From the NCBI GenBank assembly GCA_027924585.1, contig BSBM01000076.1, positions 3,238,501 through 3,302,500 on the forward strand: 64,000 bases of DNA. The letters are read 5' to 3'. The number at the start of each line of letters is the position of its first letter. Positions within the stretch are counted from its first letter, which is position 1. Source of the stretch: Larix kaempferi (Eukaryota; Streptophyta; Pinopsida; Pinales; Pinaceae). The notes below the pieces were generated by a model that did no database searches, was not told the origin of the DNA, and saw nothing but the letters and a program-made list of their open reading frames with translations. The translations under genes were made by a program, and so were the position numbers. This document shows, piece after piece, positions 21,848 to 33,238 of this stretch.

Positions 21848-22672
21848 GGGACAAACTAGCAGGGCTAGTGTCTGATGAAAAAATGCAAGGATAAAATTAC
21901 CACTATCACCTCAGTCACTCCTCCAACTACATCATAGAGTCATAACCTACTAGGGGAGCACCCTTCAAGGATCTACAACAGACTTATGACAAACACTATG
22001 CTTTCTAGATAACCAAGTTAGTGACCAGAGCCTTGTAACCAATAAGTTAAGTGCTTGTAGATGTTAAATGTAGATGTATCAAGTCAATGTATTAGTGCAA
22101 ATATTTAACCCAATGATCAAATTATTATCAATATAATCAATCAATGGTATTTTATCATATGAAAGAAATCATTCGTAAATGATAGACATGGAACATAGAT
22201 CATCCAATGACAAACAAATTTAATCACCAATCACCAATAACACAAATAGGACTGATATAATAAAGTATAGCAGTATGAAGACAGTCCAAACAACTGTGTG
22301 TAAGAGTAGTAATTTAGGTGTAGTGTTTGTAACAAATGTTTCCAATGTATCTTCCAACAATTAACCACGTTATGACCAGCAAGTAAGAAAAGTTTTAGAC
22401 TGTATATGAATGGGTTAGGAGGAGTTTTGGCAGTCACTACAATAGAAATTATGAACAACAGAAATATAACATGAGATATGTGAAATGTTGTGAACAATAA
22501 GTATCCAAATTTCAACTACTTTATTCATGCATTCATTATAAACTTTCATACTGTGTGTACTAGCAGTAAATAAGTAATTTCAGACCTCATTTGTCAACAA
22601 TATATCAGCCTTTTAAAACAGTAGCAAATATGTAACAAATGACTAAAACTTTTGTGGTTTTGTGTAGGTGTG
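21842..22672 (-). repeat. 5' LTR of element D, U5-side part
   Basis: This is the portion between the LTR end (GTAACA on the minus strand) and the element B insertion. The other part is 37791-39669. No copy of this segment is visible at the 3' LTR because element C cuts it off there. Its inclusion in the LTR is inferred from the terminal repeat and the adjacent primer binding site. Confidence 0.6.
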
Positions 22673-22837
22673 TGTTATAGGTCAAACCTGCACCTCTCCG
22701 TCCGTGATCACCTTGAGCCGTTGATCACACAAAAGGACAACTTGGATGGAGGAGCATGTTGACCCTAGATGAGACTTTGACTTACTCCACCTCCTGAAAA
22801 GACTGGAAAAACCCTAAAAATGTCATTCTGAGATATG

Positions 22838-23030
22838 AGCGCTACTCTACTTCAATAGACTAGCGCCTGTACCCTACTCCAGTGTGTAATAGTAGCGCTC
22901 AAGCCTTATGAGCGCTACTCCTATTCAGCAGAGTAACGCTCAACATTCAAAAAGTGATGAGCGCTAGTTTACCAGCACTATAGTAGGGCCCTGAATTCTA
23001 CTTCACTGAGCAATAGTAGCGTACATCTCA
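22838..23030. repeat. GAGCGCTACT palindromic cluster in the LTR
   Basis: Several copies of GAGCGCTACT alternate with their inverted form AGTAGCGCTC at intervals of 30-50 bp and could fold into hairpins. The cluster is repeated in the 3' LTR (36920-37120) and, in other arrangements, at 23889-23985 and 34155-34270. Confidence 0.8.
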
Positions 23031-23142
23031 AAAGATGATTAAAAAATAATTAATTTCACGAAGAGGATTAGTTGTAGTTGGTTTCCCAACTTCCCCAACT
23101 TCCTCCATAACCATCTCTCGACCTGAACTGCTTCTCTTGTCC

Positions 23143-23150
23143 TATAAATA
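23143..23150 (+). promoter_or_regulatory. TATA box in the element B 5' LTR
   Basis: TATAAATA is canonical. The equivalent in the 3' LTR is at 37229-37236. Confidence 0.65.
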
Positions 23151-23707
23151 CAGGGAAGAATAAAGAGAGGGGTTAGAGACATGAATGTTATTAAGAGACT
23201 TTTAAAGAGAAGCTTGCATTGGAGGAGTTTATGTTGGAAGATATCCAAGCCAGAGAAGAGCAAGACCCCAGGATCAAGTTGCAGGAGCATGTCACAAAGT
23301 CAGGTATATTTTGTAACATCAATTTGCATTTGACAACAAAAGGTTGAATCGTCTTTCTTGTCCCAAATTAAGTCTTCATTGAAGTGATAAACTAGTTTGG
23401 ATCTCTTTTGGTTAATATTGGCTGTTTAAATTGCTTTGTCTTTTTCCATCATTATATATTATCCAAGATATGCTGAGAAAGGTACTTGTATTGCAGGTTT
23501 AGTGAACGGGAGGTGGAATTGAGGATCGAGCGCAAGATCGAATAAGATCTAGGATCGAACGTCATTTGAAAGGTATGTTCTCAAAGCCTATAACCTATTT
23601 CTTTTCATGAACATCTCTGTAACACAGTTAATATGCTTACCTATCATCCCCTTTTAGTTGATAGTATCCGTTTCCTTGCTATAGGGTAGTTTTTCCCACC
23701 AAAAGAC

Positions 23708-23725
23708 TAGCGACTCCATTGGGGA
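23708..23725 (+). promoter_or_regulatory. Primer binding site of element B
   Basis: TAGCGACTCCATTGGGGA begins three bases after the LTR and matches the TGGCGACTCC...GGGGA form used by Ogre/Tat elements (tRNA-Arg type, from memory of the lineage), with G-to-A at its second base. Confidence 0.65.
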
Positions 23726-25674
23726 TAATTGTGTTTTTTCTCTAGGAAACCTTTCTTGTTTGTCTTCCCAGAACTATTTCAACTCCTTTTATGTGCTGAG
23801 AAACCCTATAGGTACCCCCCTGCTTGTTTTTCTCTGCTTCAATCAGTCTTTTTGCATCTTTTCAAAGTCAATTTTTAACTTTTAAGACCTGAGCGCTACT
23901 TTGTTATACATACAGTAGCGCCCATACGCTACTTTGCTATACATACAATAGCGCCCATCTCTTCAGGAGCGCTAGTTTCCCTACTGCATAGTAGGGTATA
24001 TTTCCTATAGCCTTTTGTTAGTGGTCTGTTTGAATTTTTAGCCTTTTTGGTGGTCGTATGACTTTGTTTTTAGATCTCCTTGACTGGTATTTGAGGTTTA
24101 TAACTTTTATTTAAGTCGTAGAACCTTTCTTTGAGTCTTTTTACCATCTTTAGATCGCTTGTTTACCTGTGGAATGTTTGGACTGTTTATAACTCTTTTG
24201 GAGGACTAGGTTTTGTTCTTTAGTGAACACTTCCGCTTATTCTTGCCCTGACTTTATGTTGTTGATTGAAAAACCTGTATGCTTTTGCATTCGCTATTTG
24301 TAGCAACGTTTGTTTGCTCTTTACCTATCTTATCCTTTGTTTTAGGGTTTGGTCTATTTTGGAGCCTTTAGGGTGTCTTCCGAACTTGTTGATTTCAAAC
24401 CTTCTGTGACTTGTTGTCTTTTCTGGTTTCAAGTGTGTTTAAAGTGTTTTAGGTTGATTCATTTCTCAGTCCTTGTATTATTAGGGTGGTTGGTAGCTTG
24501 CTTGCCTACCTTTTGCTTGGCATAGTGGTCTTGCTAGGGTTTGATGCTTTGGGTCAGTCCTCTTGTGTTGGATTCCCAATTTTAAGTATCTTTCTCCTTT
24601 GTTTTCTCCCCACTTTTTTTCCGAGTATAGAGACTTTTTCTTTTGCAAAAAACCTGTAGGACAAGTCTTTGTTGAGCTAGTGCCTTGACAGCTGTAAGCT
24701 TAGGAACCATTTTTAGCCATACTTACACATTGCACACAAGTCTTATTTGCTTTCCATGTTTATAGTTCTTTTTCATTTATAATAACAGAAAAAGAAAAAA
24801 AATTGGTAGCTTAAGATTAATAAGGCTTATATTTGTTACAAGATAGCATAGGTTATTTTGTGTACAATTTCAAAAGAAAACAAAAAAGAAATTTAAGTAG
24901 ATTTGCTCAGTTTTTTTAGTTTGGAAAAGAATTTTAAATGAAAAAATAAAAAAAGAGTTTTGTTGTCAAAAGTTAGAATTTATGCACTTTTGCTTTTCTG
25001 TTGCAACCACGCCACACAAACGCACTACCTTTTGAGTAATAACAACCCTAAAAAAAATTTAATAAAATTAAATAGAAACAATTTTTCTTTTTAGGGATAC
25101 ACTACACCAACTAATCTTGGTTAGGATCTTGAGTTTAAATCACCTTAAACCACTCAAGATCACACATTACGCAAAAATCGTAGTTCGACTATCACAGGTA
25201 AATCCATTTCACTCAAAGCTTGCTTTGGATTTATGCAGTAGGTCTTGTGAGATCATATTGTTGGGAATACTCCTCCTACTTTTTGTTTCGAGCATATACC
25301 AGGATTGGATCGCGTTTGGGGACTCTTTTGAGTTTCGGGCTCAGTTACCCTGCCCACGCCTTCTGATTCGACCAGAGACTGTTCCCCCAGGAGTTTTCAG
25401 TGTTGTGGTATCCTTAGTATCTGACCATAGGCTCATACACAGGTGACAACGGAGGGTATATTTGTTGTACCTAGGATAGACGTGGGAGGAAATCCCTTGC
25501 AAGTCTTTGGGAGGGCGGTTGGGTGATTCCAGCGCTTGCACCCTTAGTCATTGTATTGTGGACCCCGGGTAACTGTTCTTCATCCTTCGTTGATCTGTTC
25601 TGGGCCCTCATAATCCCAGACTCTTCTCTGGAAGGCATCTCGTTTGCTTGGTTTGCATACTTAGGACTTTTTAG
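23726..25674 (+). other. Leader of element B
   Basis: About 1.95 kb without a supported gene. It is T-rich up to about 24700. A second GAGCGCTACT/GTAGCGCCC cluster lies at 23889-23985, and AT-rich sequence spans 24770-25090. An open stretch at 25117-25446 shows no recognisable domain. Confidence 0.55.
23889..23985. repeat. GAGCGCTA palindromic cluster in the leader
   Basis: GAGCGCTACTTTG, CAGTAGCGCCC, ACGCTACTTTG, CAATAGCGCCC and GAGCGCTAG occur in a row. The core is the same as in the LTR. Confidence 0.75.
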
Positions 25675-28068
25675 TTGGTGTGTTGTTTTCCCCCTAGTCT
25701 TAGTGGCCAAGAACTTCATAGATCGAGAAGGCTTCAAAACCTTCCGCCACTTAGAACAAAACCTTTACTGCCAGCTAGACGACAATGGGTAAACCCTAGT
25801 GTTTCTTCAGAAACCATTCCTGAAACAGAACTTCCTGAGGAAATTTTTACAACGAAAAAACCTGAAATAGGAATTCCTGAGGAACTACCACTTGAAATTG
25901 AGTTTCCTGAAGAACAACAAATAGCAATAGAAAACCCTGAAATAGAGGTTCCTGAGGAACCACAACCGGGTACTCCAGATCAGCGACATTTTAGTTCAGT
26001 TGAGATTGAATATATTACTTCTGCAGAGTATAGCACTCCCTTTAATCCTCCTCTGACCAATCATAGAAATCCACTTCTGTTACCCGTTGGTTTCTAGCAG
26101 CCCGATTACAGTGCATATAATTTCTTGCTTGGAAATTTGATGTCTACTCTAGGAGGTGAACAGGGAGTTTCACAAACTCCCACCATAGGTATGAACACTA
26201 ACACTGTAAATCCTCCTTTTACTGCTACACCGAGTTCGGCACAGACAACCTCTGTGTCCACTCCATCTTTCAGTTTTAATACTGGTACGTTACGTATGTC
26301 GAGTTCAACAACTATCGCATCTACCTCTACACCTACTATTGGAGCTAGAAGTACAGCCAATTTAGTGCCACCACCTGCGTTTCAACCGTTATATCAGATA
26401 CCCAGTACTTGGCTTTCCACACCCGTTGTAGGGCCAAGTGCTTCTGCAACTGTGCCTGTCATGAGTACCATGACCGCACCGTCTACGTCAGCTACCACTG
26501 GTTTCAATACCTTTGCAGGTCCCAACATGAATCAATGTAATATGCCTACAGGTAATGTCCCTTTTTCCTTATTTTTAGGAGGAGGGGGTAACATTTTTAA
26601 CCAACAATATGGCGGGGCTAACACCCAGCCACAGTGGACGAACCCACAGAGCACTAACCCACTTTCATATGGGTGGGGAAATTTCAATAATACTTTCGTG
26701 CAACAACAGATGACAGGGGGAAACCCCTACCAACAAGTAGCTGGGGGCAACCCCTATCAACAGATGGTAGGTGGAAACCCCTATTAGCAGATGGTCGGGG
26801 GAAACCCTTACCAACAGATGGTTGGGGGTAACCCCTACCAGCAGACGGCTGGGGGCAACCCCTACCAGCACTTCACGGGTCAAACCATGGGTGGTTCCCC
26901 TTTTTCGACCCCAGCTTATCAAGTACCATCTTACCGGTCTCGTTTACCATTTCTGGCAACTTTAAATTTGCCAGATCTTTCCAAACTAACCAACGATCCA
27001 GTGTATCATAACGCTACATGGCCACCAGTTCCTACCAAGTTACCTTCGGACATTCCAAAGTTCGAAGGCAAAACAGGTGAAGACCCTGGTAACAATGTCA
27101 CTACTTTCCATTTATGGTGCTCCTCGAACTCATTAAATGAAGATTCCATTAGATTGAGACTGTTCCAAAGGACTTTAACCGGTGCTGCAGCCAAATGGTA
27201 CATTGAGTTACCTGTAGCTACATTCTTTAATTTTGGGGATCTTGCGACTGTCTTTTTGAATCACTTCCAGCTTCCTGTTCGGTATGATGCCGGAACAGAC
27301 CTTTTGTCTACATTTAGGCAAAATAAAGCCACTCATTTATCTGATCACATTCAGGAGTGGCGAAGACGGAAGAGGCTCATTAAAGCCAACATGCCTCCAG
27401 AATTCCTTCTTGAGTGGTATTTGAAATCACTCCTTCCTTACATTTCTAAGGAAGTAGCTACGTCTAGAGTATCTAACGAGGAAGAAGCCATCCTACGGAC
27501 CCAACAGTTAGATCTCATTTATGCACAATCCAGGTTACTATATGAGATCATACCTGATGCACCGTGATCGAATACCGATCTGAGTAGACCTAAACCTGGA
27601 CCACATGCTGACGGCATAGTGGCTTCAGTTTACTCTGCAGCTTTCGAAGCATTGACCAAACAGGTTCATGCCTTATCTGTCAAACAATCGACTGCAGAAG
27701 TTTCTTCCATCACAACCTCTCCTTCTACTTTTGAACCTGTCAATCAGGTTCAGAACAATCAAAAGGGCTCTCGATAGCCCAATAACAAAAAGAAGGGCAA
27801 GAAAGGAGAGGGGAATCATCAGAAGCCCAAAAAAGAGAATGCCGAAGAGGGTAACAAAGAGAAAAAGAAGGTTAAGTTCCTTTGTAAACTTTGCAAGCAG
27901 GACCACCTTACTCACCAATGCCCTCTGCTTGAAGAAGCCCAAAAGCTATTAAGAGAAAAGAATCTTGTCGTACTGAAAGATCCATTCCCTAAGGGGAAGA
28001 GTTCAGCTTCTGGCACCTCCAACACTGGGGGCACTACACATGCTACGGTTGATCAAACTTTTATTAAC
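25675..28068 (+). pseudogene. gag: Gag of element B
   Basis: One plus-strand frame runs from about 25675; no in-frame ATG marks the start clearly. Order: an acidic Pro-Glu repeat region (PEIGIPEE, PLEIEFPEE, PEIEVPEE), a Ser/Thr-rich stretch, a tandem repeat of GGNPYQQ-type units (26716-26880), and the Gag core (IPKFEGKTGEDPGNNV, TFHLWCSSNSL, LTGAAAKWYIELP). A Lys-rich tail with one knuckle (CKLCKQDHLTHQC) follows. In-frame stops lie at 26098, 26788, 27565 and 27775. The 26788 TAG stands where sister repeats have CAG or CAA. The core matches the Tat-type Gag pattern. No stop separates it from protease, so gag-pro is one ORF. Confidence 0.88.
26716..26880 (+). repeat. Coding tandem repeat GGNPYQQ in element B gag
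   Basis: Seven consecutive 27-bp units encode GGNPYQQ plus two variable residues (MV, VA, TA). One unit has TAG in place of the first Gln codon. Confidence 0.85.
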
Positions 28069-29397
28069 ATGGTTAATTCGGATGCACTCTTACAAATGAG
28101 AGCCAGGAATTATACCCTGGACGCACAGAAAAAGGATAAAGAGATTCCAGAATCCTCCACTCCACTCCACATACCTGTGGACCCAATGCCCAAGATCCCG
28201 AAAGGTGTCTTGAAACAGGCATCACACAATCCCAACACTCGGGCCGCCTCCAACTATAATGTGGTTGAATATTTAGCCCAGACCCCTTGTGCCATGTCTA
28301 CCTTAGAAGTCTTGCAAATTTGTCCTTTACAACGGAATGCACTTCTGGAAACTATTGGAAGTATGGAATCCTCTAACATGTCTACGCGATTTGATATGGC
28401 TGATATCAAATACCGGTTTCCCTACCACGTTGCTCTTCAGATTGAAGTCGTCCATGGCCCAATGACCATCAGACGAGCTGTAGTAGATGAGGGCGCGTCG
28501 ACCTGCGTAATGTCAATTTCCTGTTGGAAAGCTTTGGGTTCCCCCGAGTTAGCCCCTTCTAACACACTACTTACTGCATTTGATGGCAGGACTTTCCTCC
28601 CACATGGGGTTTTTCCATCATTTGATGTCACATTGGCTGGTAAGACAGTTGCTGTAGAAGTAGAAGTTCTGGACGCTCCGCTTGATTACAATATGTTATT
28701 AGGCAGGAGCTGGACATATGCCATGCGAGCTATTGCATCGACAGTTTTTCGAGTTGTTATGTTCCCGTTTGAAGGTAAGGTCATTATAGTAGATCAACTT
28801 TCTTTCACTCAGAGATACAACCAGACTTCTTCAGAGACCACAATTCCCTTAGTTGATCAAACCGCCCCGGTTAATGAGAGTTTAGGAGCAGGGTTGTATG
28901 GGTCGTTAATAGGCACTTTCGACCTCCCCTCCCCTGTTCTTTTTATGCGTTCTGATGTGGGTACTACTACCGAAACATTCACAGTTGGTTTAAGAACCAA
29001 TCCTTGGATCCTTCCCACTGCGTCAGAACCTTTTGTGCCTCCATCCATTGCAGAAGTGGCCTATATGGAAACACAACATGCTGCAATGGAACATATCATA
29101 ACTCCGCTAGTATCTGCTGAGTCAGATATGGACTATGCTCCGGCATGGTCACTGAATTCCACTCACTCGTTCGATTGTTTAGACACGGTTTTTCCATCTG
29201 ATGAAGCCATATTAAAAGTCATGATGGGCCTGGACCAACCATGGGAACATATGCACCATAGGTCCTACATGCTTCTAGATCTAGACAGGATTGAGCGAGG
29301 GGAATTGCTTGTGAGACCTGGTGGATTGGTTGATTTGTCATATTTTCCTTCTACTTCGAGAGTTGTTTATGTTGAGGAAAATATGGCTAACATATAG
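28069..29397 (+). CDS. pol: Protease region of element B
   Basis: This 442-codon uninterrupted stretch is in the gag frame. An aspartic-protease-like core lies at about residues 110-230 of the stretch: RRAVVDEGASTCVMS, then LTAFDGRTFLPHG, then DYNMLLGRSW. The catalytic triplet reads Asp-Glu-Gly (residues 140-142, near base 28486) instead of Asp-Ser/Thr-Gly. The D-Y-N-M-L-L-G-R segment is the conserved retropepsin C-terminal motif. After it comes a linker of about 200 residues before RT. The stretch ends at TAG 29395-29397, in frame with RT, where a Gln codon is likely ancestral. Confidence 0.8.
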   Translation: MVNSDALLQMRARNYTLDAQKKDKEIPESSTPLHIPVDPMPKIPKGVLKQASHNPNTRAASNYNVVEYLAQTPCAMSTLEVLQICPLQRNALLETIGSMESSNMSTRFDMADIKYRFPYHVALQIEVVHGPMTIRRAVVDEGASTCVMSISCWKALGSPELAPSNTLLTAFDGRTFLPHGVFPSFDVTLAGKTVAVEVEVLDAPLDYNMLLGRSWTYAMRAIASTVFRVVMFPFEGKVIIVDQLSFTQRYNQTSSETTIPLVDQTAPVNESLGAGLYGSLIGTFDLPSPVLFMRSDVGTTTETFTVGLRTNPWILPTASEPFVPPSIAEVAYMETQHAAMEHIITPLVSAESDMDYAPAWSLNSTHSFDCLDTVFPSDEAILKVMMGLDQPWEHMHHRSYMLLDLDRIERGELLVRPGGLVDLSYFPSTSRVVYVEENMANI

Positions 29398-30845
29398 AGA
29401 ACAATTCCGATCAACATTTCCACCAAACCCGAGGTCGTGGAAAACATTTTTATTGGTGCATACGGTTCTCCAGAAGAGATCGCTCTGTGTACAAAAATTT
29501 TTAAAGAATTCCGTGACGTTTTTGCCTGGTCATACGAGGAGATGCCAAGTACAGACCCAGCCATCGTGGAGAATGTCATCATGACATACCCTAACACAAA
29601 ACCTGTGAGACAAAATCTTCGTCCTGTGAACCCTAGAAAAGCGGTCGCCATCAAGGCGGAGGTTGAAAAGTTGCTTAAAGCCGGTTTCATCTATCTGATT
29701 GACATGACGGAATGGGTTTCAAACCCCATTCCGGTTGATAAGAAGCAAGGTACCATTAGAGTCTGTACTGACTTCCGGGACTTGAACAAAGCTTGTCCGA
29801 AAGATAACTATCCTGCACCGTTTATCGATCAAATCATAGATGCTTGTGCGGGACATGACATGTTCTCTTTCATGGACGGTTTTTCGGGATACAATCAAAT
29901 ACAAATCAAACCCGAGGACCAACATAAAACAGCTTTCATTTTCCTGTGGGGGACCTTCGCTTACCAGAAGATGCCATTTGGCTTGAAAAATGCTGGAGCT
30001 GCCTTCTAGCGTGCGATGAATTTCGCTTTTCATGATATCAAACACATAGTAGAACCTTACTTGGATGATCTCCCGGCGCGATCTCGAAAGAGACGGGATC
30101 ATCCAGCTCATCTTAGACAGGTGTTTGAAAGATGCAGACAATATAAGATTCATTTGAATCCTAATAAGTGTGTGTTCTGTGTCAAATCGGGACGTCTACT
30201 GGGATTTATTGTCTCCATTCGTGGCATAATGGTCGACCCGCTGAAAGTAGAGGCGATTGTAAATCTGCCTCCTCCTCGCACCTTGCGACAACTCCAAAGT
30301 CTGCAAGGCATGTCTAATTTCTTACGGCGATTCATCATAAACTATGCTAAAATTACTAAAGGTTTTATGAGGCTACTCAAACAAGACTCCTACTTCGTGT
30401 GGGACGAGGCTGCTCAAGCATCCTTTGAAGCCTTAAAAAAGACACTCCTTTCAGCACCCTTGTTGAGCCCGCCAGACTACGCAAAAGACTTTCTTTTATA
30501 TCTGGCAGCGTCTCTTAGTACAATTGGTATAGTTTTAGTTCAGGAAGATGATACGCTCCAAGAGTATGTTTTCTACTATCTTTCTCGCGCATTGATAGCC
30601 CTTGAGGTTAAATATTCACACATTGAGAAGTTAGCACTTGCCGCGGTCTATGCGGTACAGAGGCTTCGTCACTATATACTTTTATGAACTACTACTGTGA
30701 TAGCAGAAGTCAATCCTTTCCAGTACGTTCTCACCCGACGAATCATCGATGGGAAATATAATAAATGGATTGTAATCTTACAGGAGTTCGATCTGGTCTT
30801 CCAATCGGCCAAGTCGAAGAAATCACTAGTGTTCGCTAAGTAATC
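29398..30845 (+). pseudogene. pol: Reverse transcriptase and RNase H of element B
   Basis: The frame is the same as gag-pro. RT motifs are in order: VRQNLRPVNPRK, FIYLIDMTEWVSNPIPVDKK, RVCTDFRDLNKACPKDNYP, FSFMDGFSGYNQIQI, KMPFGLKNAGAAF and the catalytic YLDD at 30058-30069, then LGFIVSIRGI. RNase H follows (FLLYLAASLSTIGIVLVQ, EKLALAAVYAVQRLRHYI), with Ala where the first catalytic Asp of this domain is often found. Stops at 30007 (TAG, after AGAAF) and 30685 (TGA), and a further stop near 30841, break it. It would copy the element RNA into DNA if intact. Confidence 0.9.
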
Positions 30846-32177
30846 TCAAAGTTTCCAAGTGACCTAGAATACGTCGAGGAAGAATCATCATTCCCAGATG
30901 AACATATCTTCCTCATTGCTTCCTCTGACCCATGGTACGGGGATATCTTAGTATATTTCCAGACTTTGAGATGTCCTACTACTTTTTCTTGAGAAGAGCG
31001 ACGCAAGCTCAAAATCCATGCGAAGAACTACCTCATCATCTCAGATACTTTGTATCGACGTGGGGTAGATTCCATTTTACGACGTTTCTTAACTTGAGAA
31101 GAAGCCGAAGCAGTATTAAATGATTCCCATAGTGGATCTTGTGGGGGACATCTTTCCGGGTTGGCAACAGCTCAGAAGATACTGCATGCTGGATATTTTT
31201 GGCCCACGATCTTTAAAGATTGTGTGGAAGCGGTGAAACGTTGTTGTCCGTGCCAGTTTTTCACTAAGAAAATGAGGGCACACCCAGCTCCTCTTCATCC
31301 TGTGATTACAACAGGTCCCTTCACAAAATGGGGGGTTGATTACATGACTTGCAATCCAGTTTCGGCTGGAGGACATCATTACATCAACGTTGTCATTGAC
31401 TACTTTACTACGTGGGCGGAGGTAATGCCTACTTTCAAGGTAGATGGAGAAACTGCTGCTTACTTCGTGTTTAATCATATTTTTGCACGGTCCGGCATTC
31501 CTAAAGAGATAGTGACTGATCATGGCAGTCATTTCCAAAATAGCATGATGACCGAGTTGTATACAATGCTTGGTTTTAGACAAGAACATTCATCTTCATA
31601 CTATCCACAGGCGAATGGACAAGTCGAAGCAGTGAACAAAACTTTAAAGGTTATACTACAGAGAACTGTTAATGCCAGTCGAAATAACTAGCACATCATG
31701 CTGTACCCGTCTCTTTGGGCTTACCGAGCCAACGTTAAGACTGCTACCGGATTCTCTCCCTTCCAACTTGTGCATGGGAAAGAAGCAGTCGTACCGATTG
31801 AATGCAAGATTCCTTCGCTAAAACTAGTAGTTCAGTTACTACCAGATACTTCAATACTAGAAGAACGTTTGTTACACTTAGAACATCTAGATGAACAGCG
31901 CCGCGACGCACTCACAACAAACGAGGTCCACAAAAAATGAGCCAAAGGACAGTATGAAAAATCCGTCAAACCTAGGTTTTTCATTGAAGGAGACTTGGTC
32001 CTACTTTGGGATCAAGACAAAGAACCCATAGGACCTGGAAAATTCAAATCCAGGTGGCTCGGACCTTTTATAATTTCCAAAGTACTGAAGAAAGGTTCCT
32101 ATGAACTGATAGATTATGAAGGTAATAAGTTGGCCGAGCCTAGAAATGGGCTCTACCTTAAGAAGTACTACGCTTAG
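30846..32177 (+). pseudogene. pol: Integrase of element B
   Basis: After a frame change near 30850-31000 the integrase appears: the HHCC zinc finger (SHSGSCGGHLSG, ending with a CPCQ motif), then the DDE core with Asp in KWGVDYM, Asp in VTDHGSHF and Glu in GQVEAVNK. The last two are 35 residues apart as in classical integrases, so the triad is intact, unlike element A. The C-terminal domain includes KFKSRWLGPFIISKVL and ends with KKYYA and TAG at 32175-32177. Stops at 31689 (TAG, expected Trp) and 31938 (TGA, expected Arg) break the frame. Confidence 0.9.
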
Positions 32178-32279
32178 GCTGAAGTACTTTTTCTTTTAAC
32201 ATAGTTGTATATTTTTGTAAAGCTAGTTTTCATTATGCTTGTCAGTTAATCTTATGTGTGTTTTTGTTTCATGTACCAG

Positions 32280-32704
32280 ATGTCAACCAAACATTTCTTA
32301 GGATTTGCTGATGGCGCCAGTCACCACACCTGTCAGTTGGTTGCAACAGCTTGGGTCATTTACTCACCCGCTGGACAACTTGTCTCTTCGGGGGGGTTTG
32401 TTTGGGTCCTACCACGAATAATGTGGCTGAATACAGTGCAGTTATAGAACTTCTCCGAGATGCTCTCAGTCATGGCATTTCACATTTGGATGTAATACTT
32501 GACTTACAATTAATTGTATTTCAGTTAACAGGTGTCTACCAGATTAGAGATCCTGGATTGCTACGTCAGTTTCTACGAGTTAGACTATTGGAAAGACAGT
32601 TCGATTCTATTATACATGAACACATTCCAAGAAATTTAAATGCATTAGCTGATTCATTAGCAAACTATGTGTTAGACTGGAATTTGTATCATACACTTTC
32701 ATAA
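32280..32704 (+). pseudogene. Additional (archaeal-like) RNase H ORF of element B
   Basis: ATG at 32280 lies 102 bases after the integrase stop. The order is Asp in GFADGAS, Glu in TTNNVAEY, Asp in VILDLQLIV and Asp in NALADSLAN, the RNase H catalytic set; the residue after the third Asp is Leu instead of Ser. A one-base length change in a run of seven G near 32392 shifts the frame. The ATG is preceded by TTTTTGTTTCATGTACCAG, which has splice-acceptor character, so expression from a spliced RNA is conceivable. It is a homologue of 1093-1506. A second RNase H downstream of integrase is a known Tat-lineage variation. Confidence 0.8.
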
Positions 32705-32867
32705 ACAAAATTGCACACATAAAATTCAAACACATACATATGTAAATAACCGATACTGTATCAAAAAATATATGAGTTTTAGATCACAAGTCTATCAAGT
32801 CATGTCATAAAAGTACAAAACTGGGCATAGTAGCCTCAAAAATATATACATAGAATATATCCCTCTC

Positions 32868-33139
32868 CTATGAAGGAGGGACCTCATCATCATCTACTAC
32901 ATTGCGATAGCATATGACTAGCCTAGCTATCTTTCGCAGCACCCTAAGCCATGCTGGGGGCACCCCAACTACATCTTCCTACATATCAATAGGTATCTGA
33001 TCCATACGGCATGCAGGAACTTCATGAGTCAACCGACTCACTTTTCTCTCTATGGTACCCAACATAGCATCTGCTGCAGTAATATCAGTTGGCCTCACAA
33101 AGATGGTAGGATGTCCCTCGGGACGAACAAGCCCAAGAT
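32868..33139 (-). pseudogene. Antisense gene of element B, last exon
   Basis: This exon follows a TATGCAG acceptor. It encodes about 90 residues beginning LGLVRPEGHPTIFVRPTDI and ending DDDEVPPS before TAG. It aligns along its length with the last exon at 2057-1780 of element A. One in-frame TAG near 32980 is present. The domain is not recognised. Confidence 0.65.
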
Positions 33140-33238
33140 CTGCATATGACACTTGTTTAGCACTTCAAAATTAATTCATAAAAATCAAATACTTGAAAAG
33201 TTTGAAAAAATTAAATAATTCTCAAAAATTAAACATAC
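33140..33238 (-). other. Intron of the antisense gene of element B
   Basis: A 99-bp AT-rich interval with GT (GTATGT) and AG (GCAG) ends, phase 1, directly after the GDI codons. The homologous position in element A (2058-2143) has GTAAGA...TAG in the same phase. Confidence 0.65.

Larger units (their letters stand above)
22673..23704 (+). repeat. 5' LTR of element B
   Basis: The LTR starts TGTTATAGG; its last bases read CCAAAA where the 3' copy has CCAACA. TATAAATA lies at 23143-23150. It contains a cluster of GAGCGCTACT/AGTAGCGCTC inverted motifs (22838-23030). Confidence 0.9.

Noticed and set aside
25117-25446. 109-codon frame in the leader of element B as an Ogre-type ORF1
   Set aside because: Ogre elements have an ORF before gag, but this frame has no recognisable domain and starts without context. 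There is not enough evidence.
26106-26360. Antisense open frame opposite element B gag
   Set aside because: It is a shadow of the Ser/Thr-rich gag sequence. There is no independent support, and it is unlike the antisense gene at 33239-34101.
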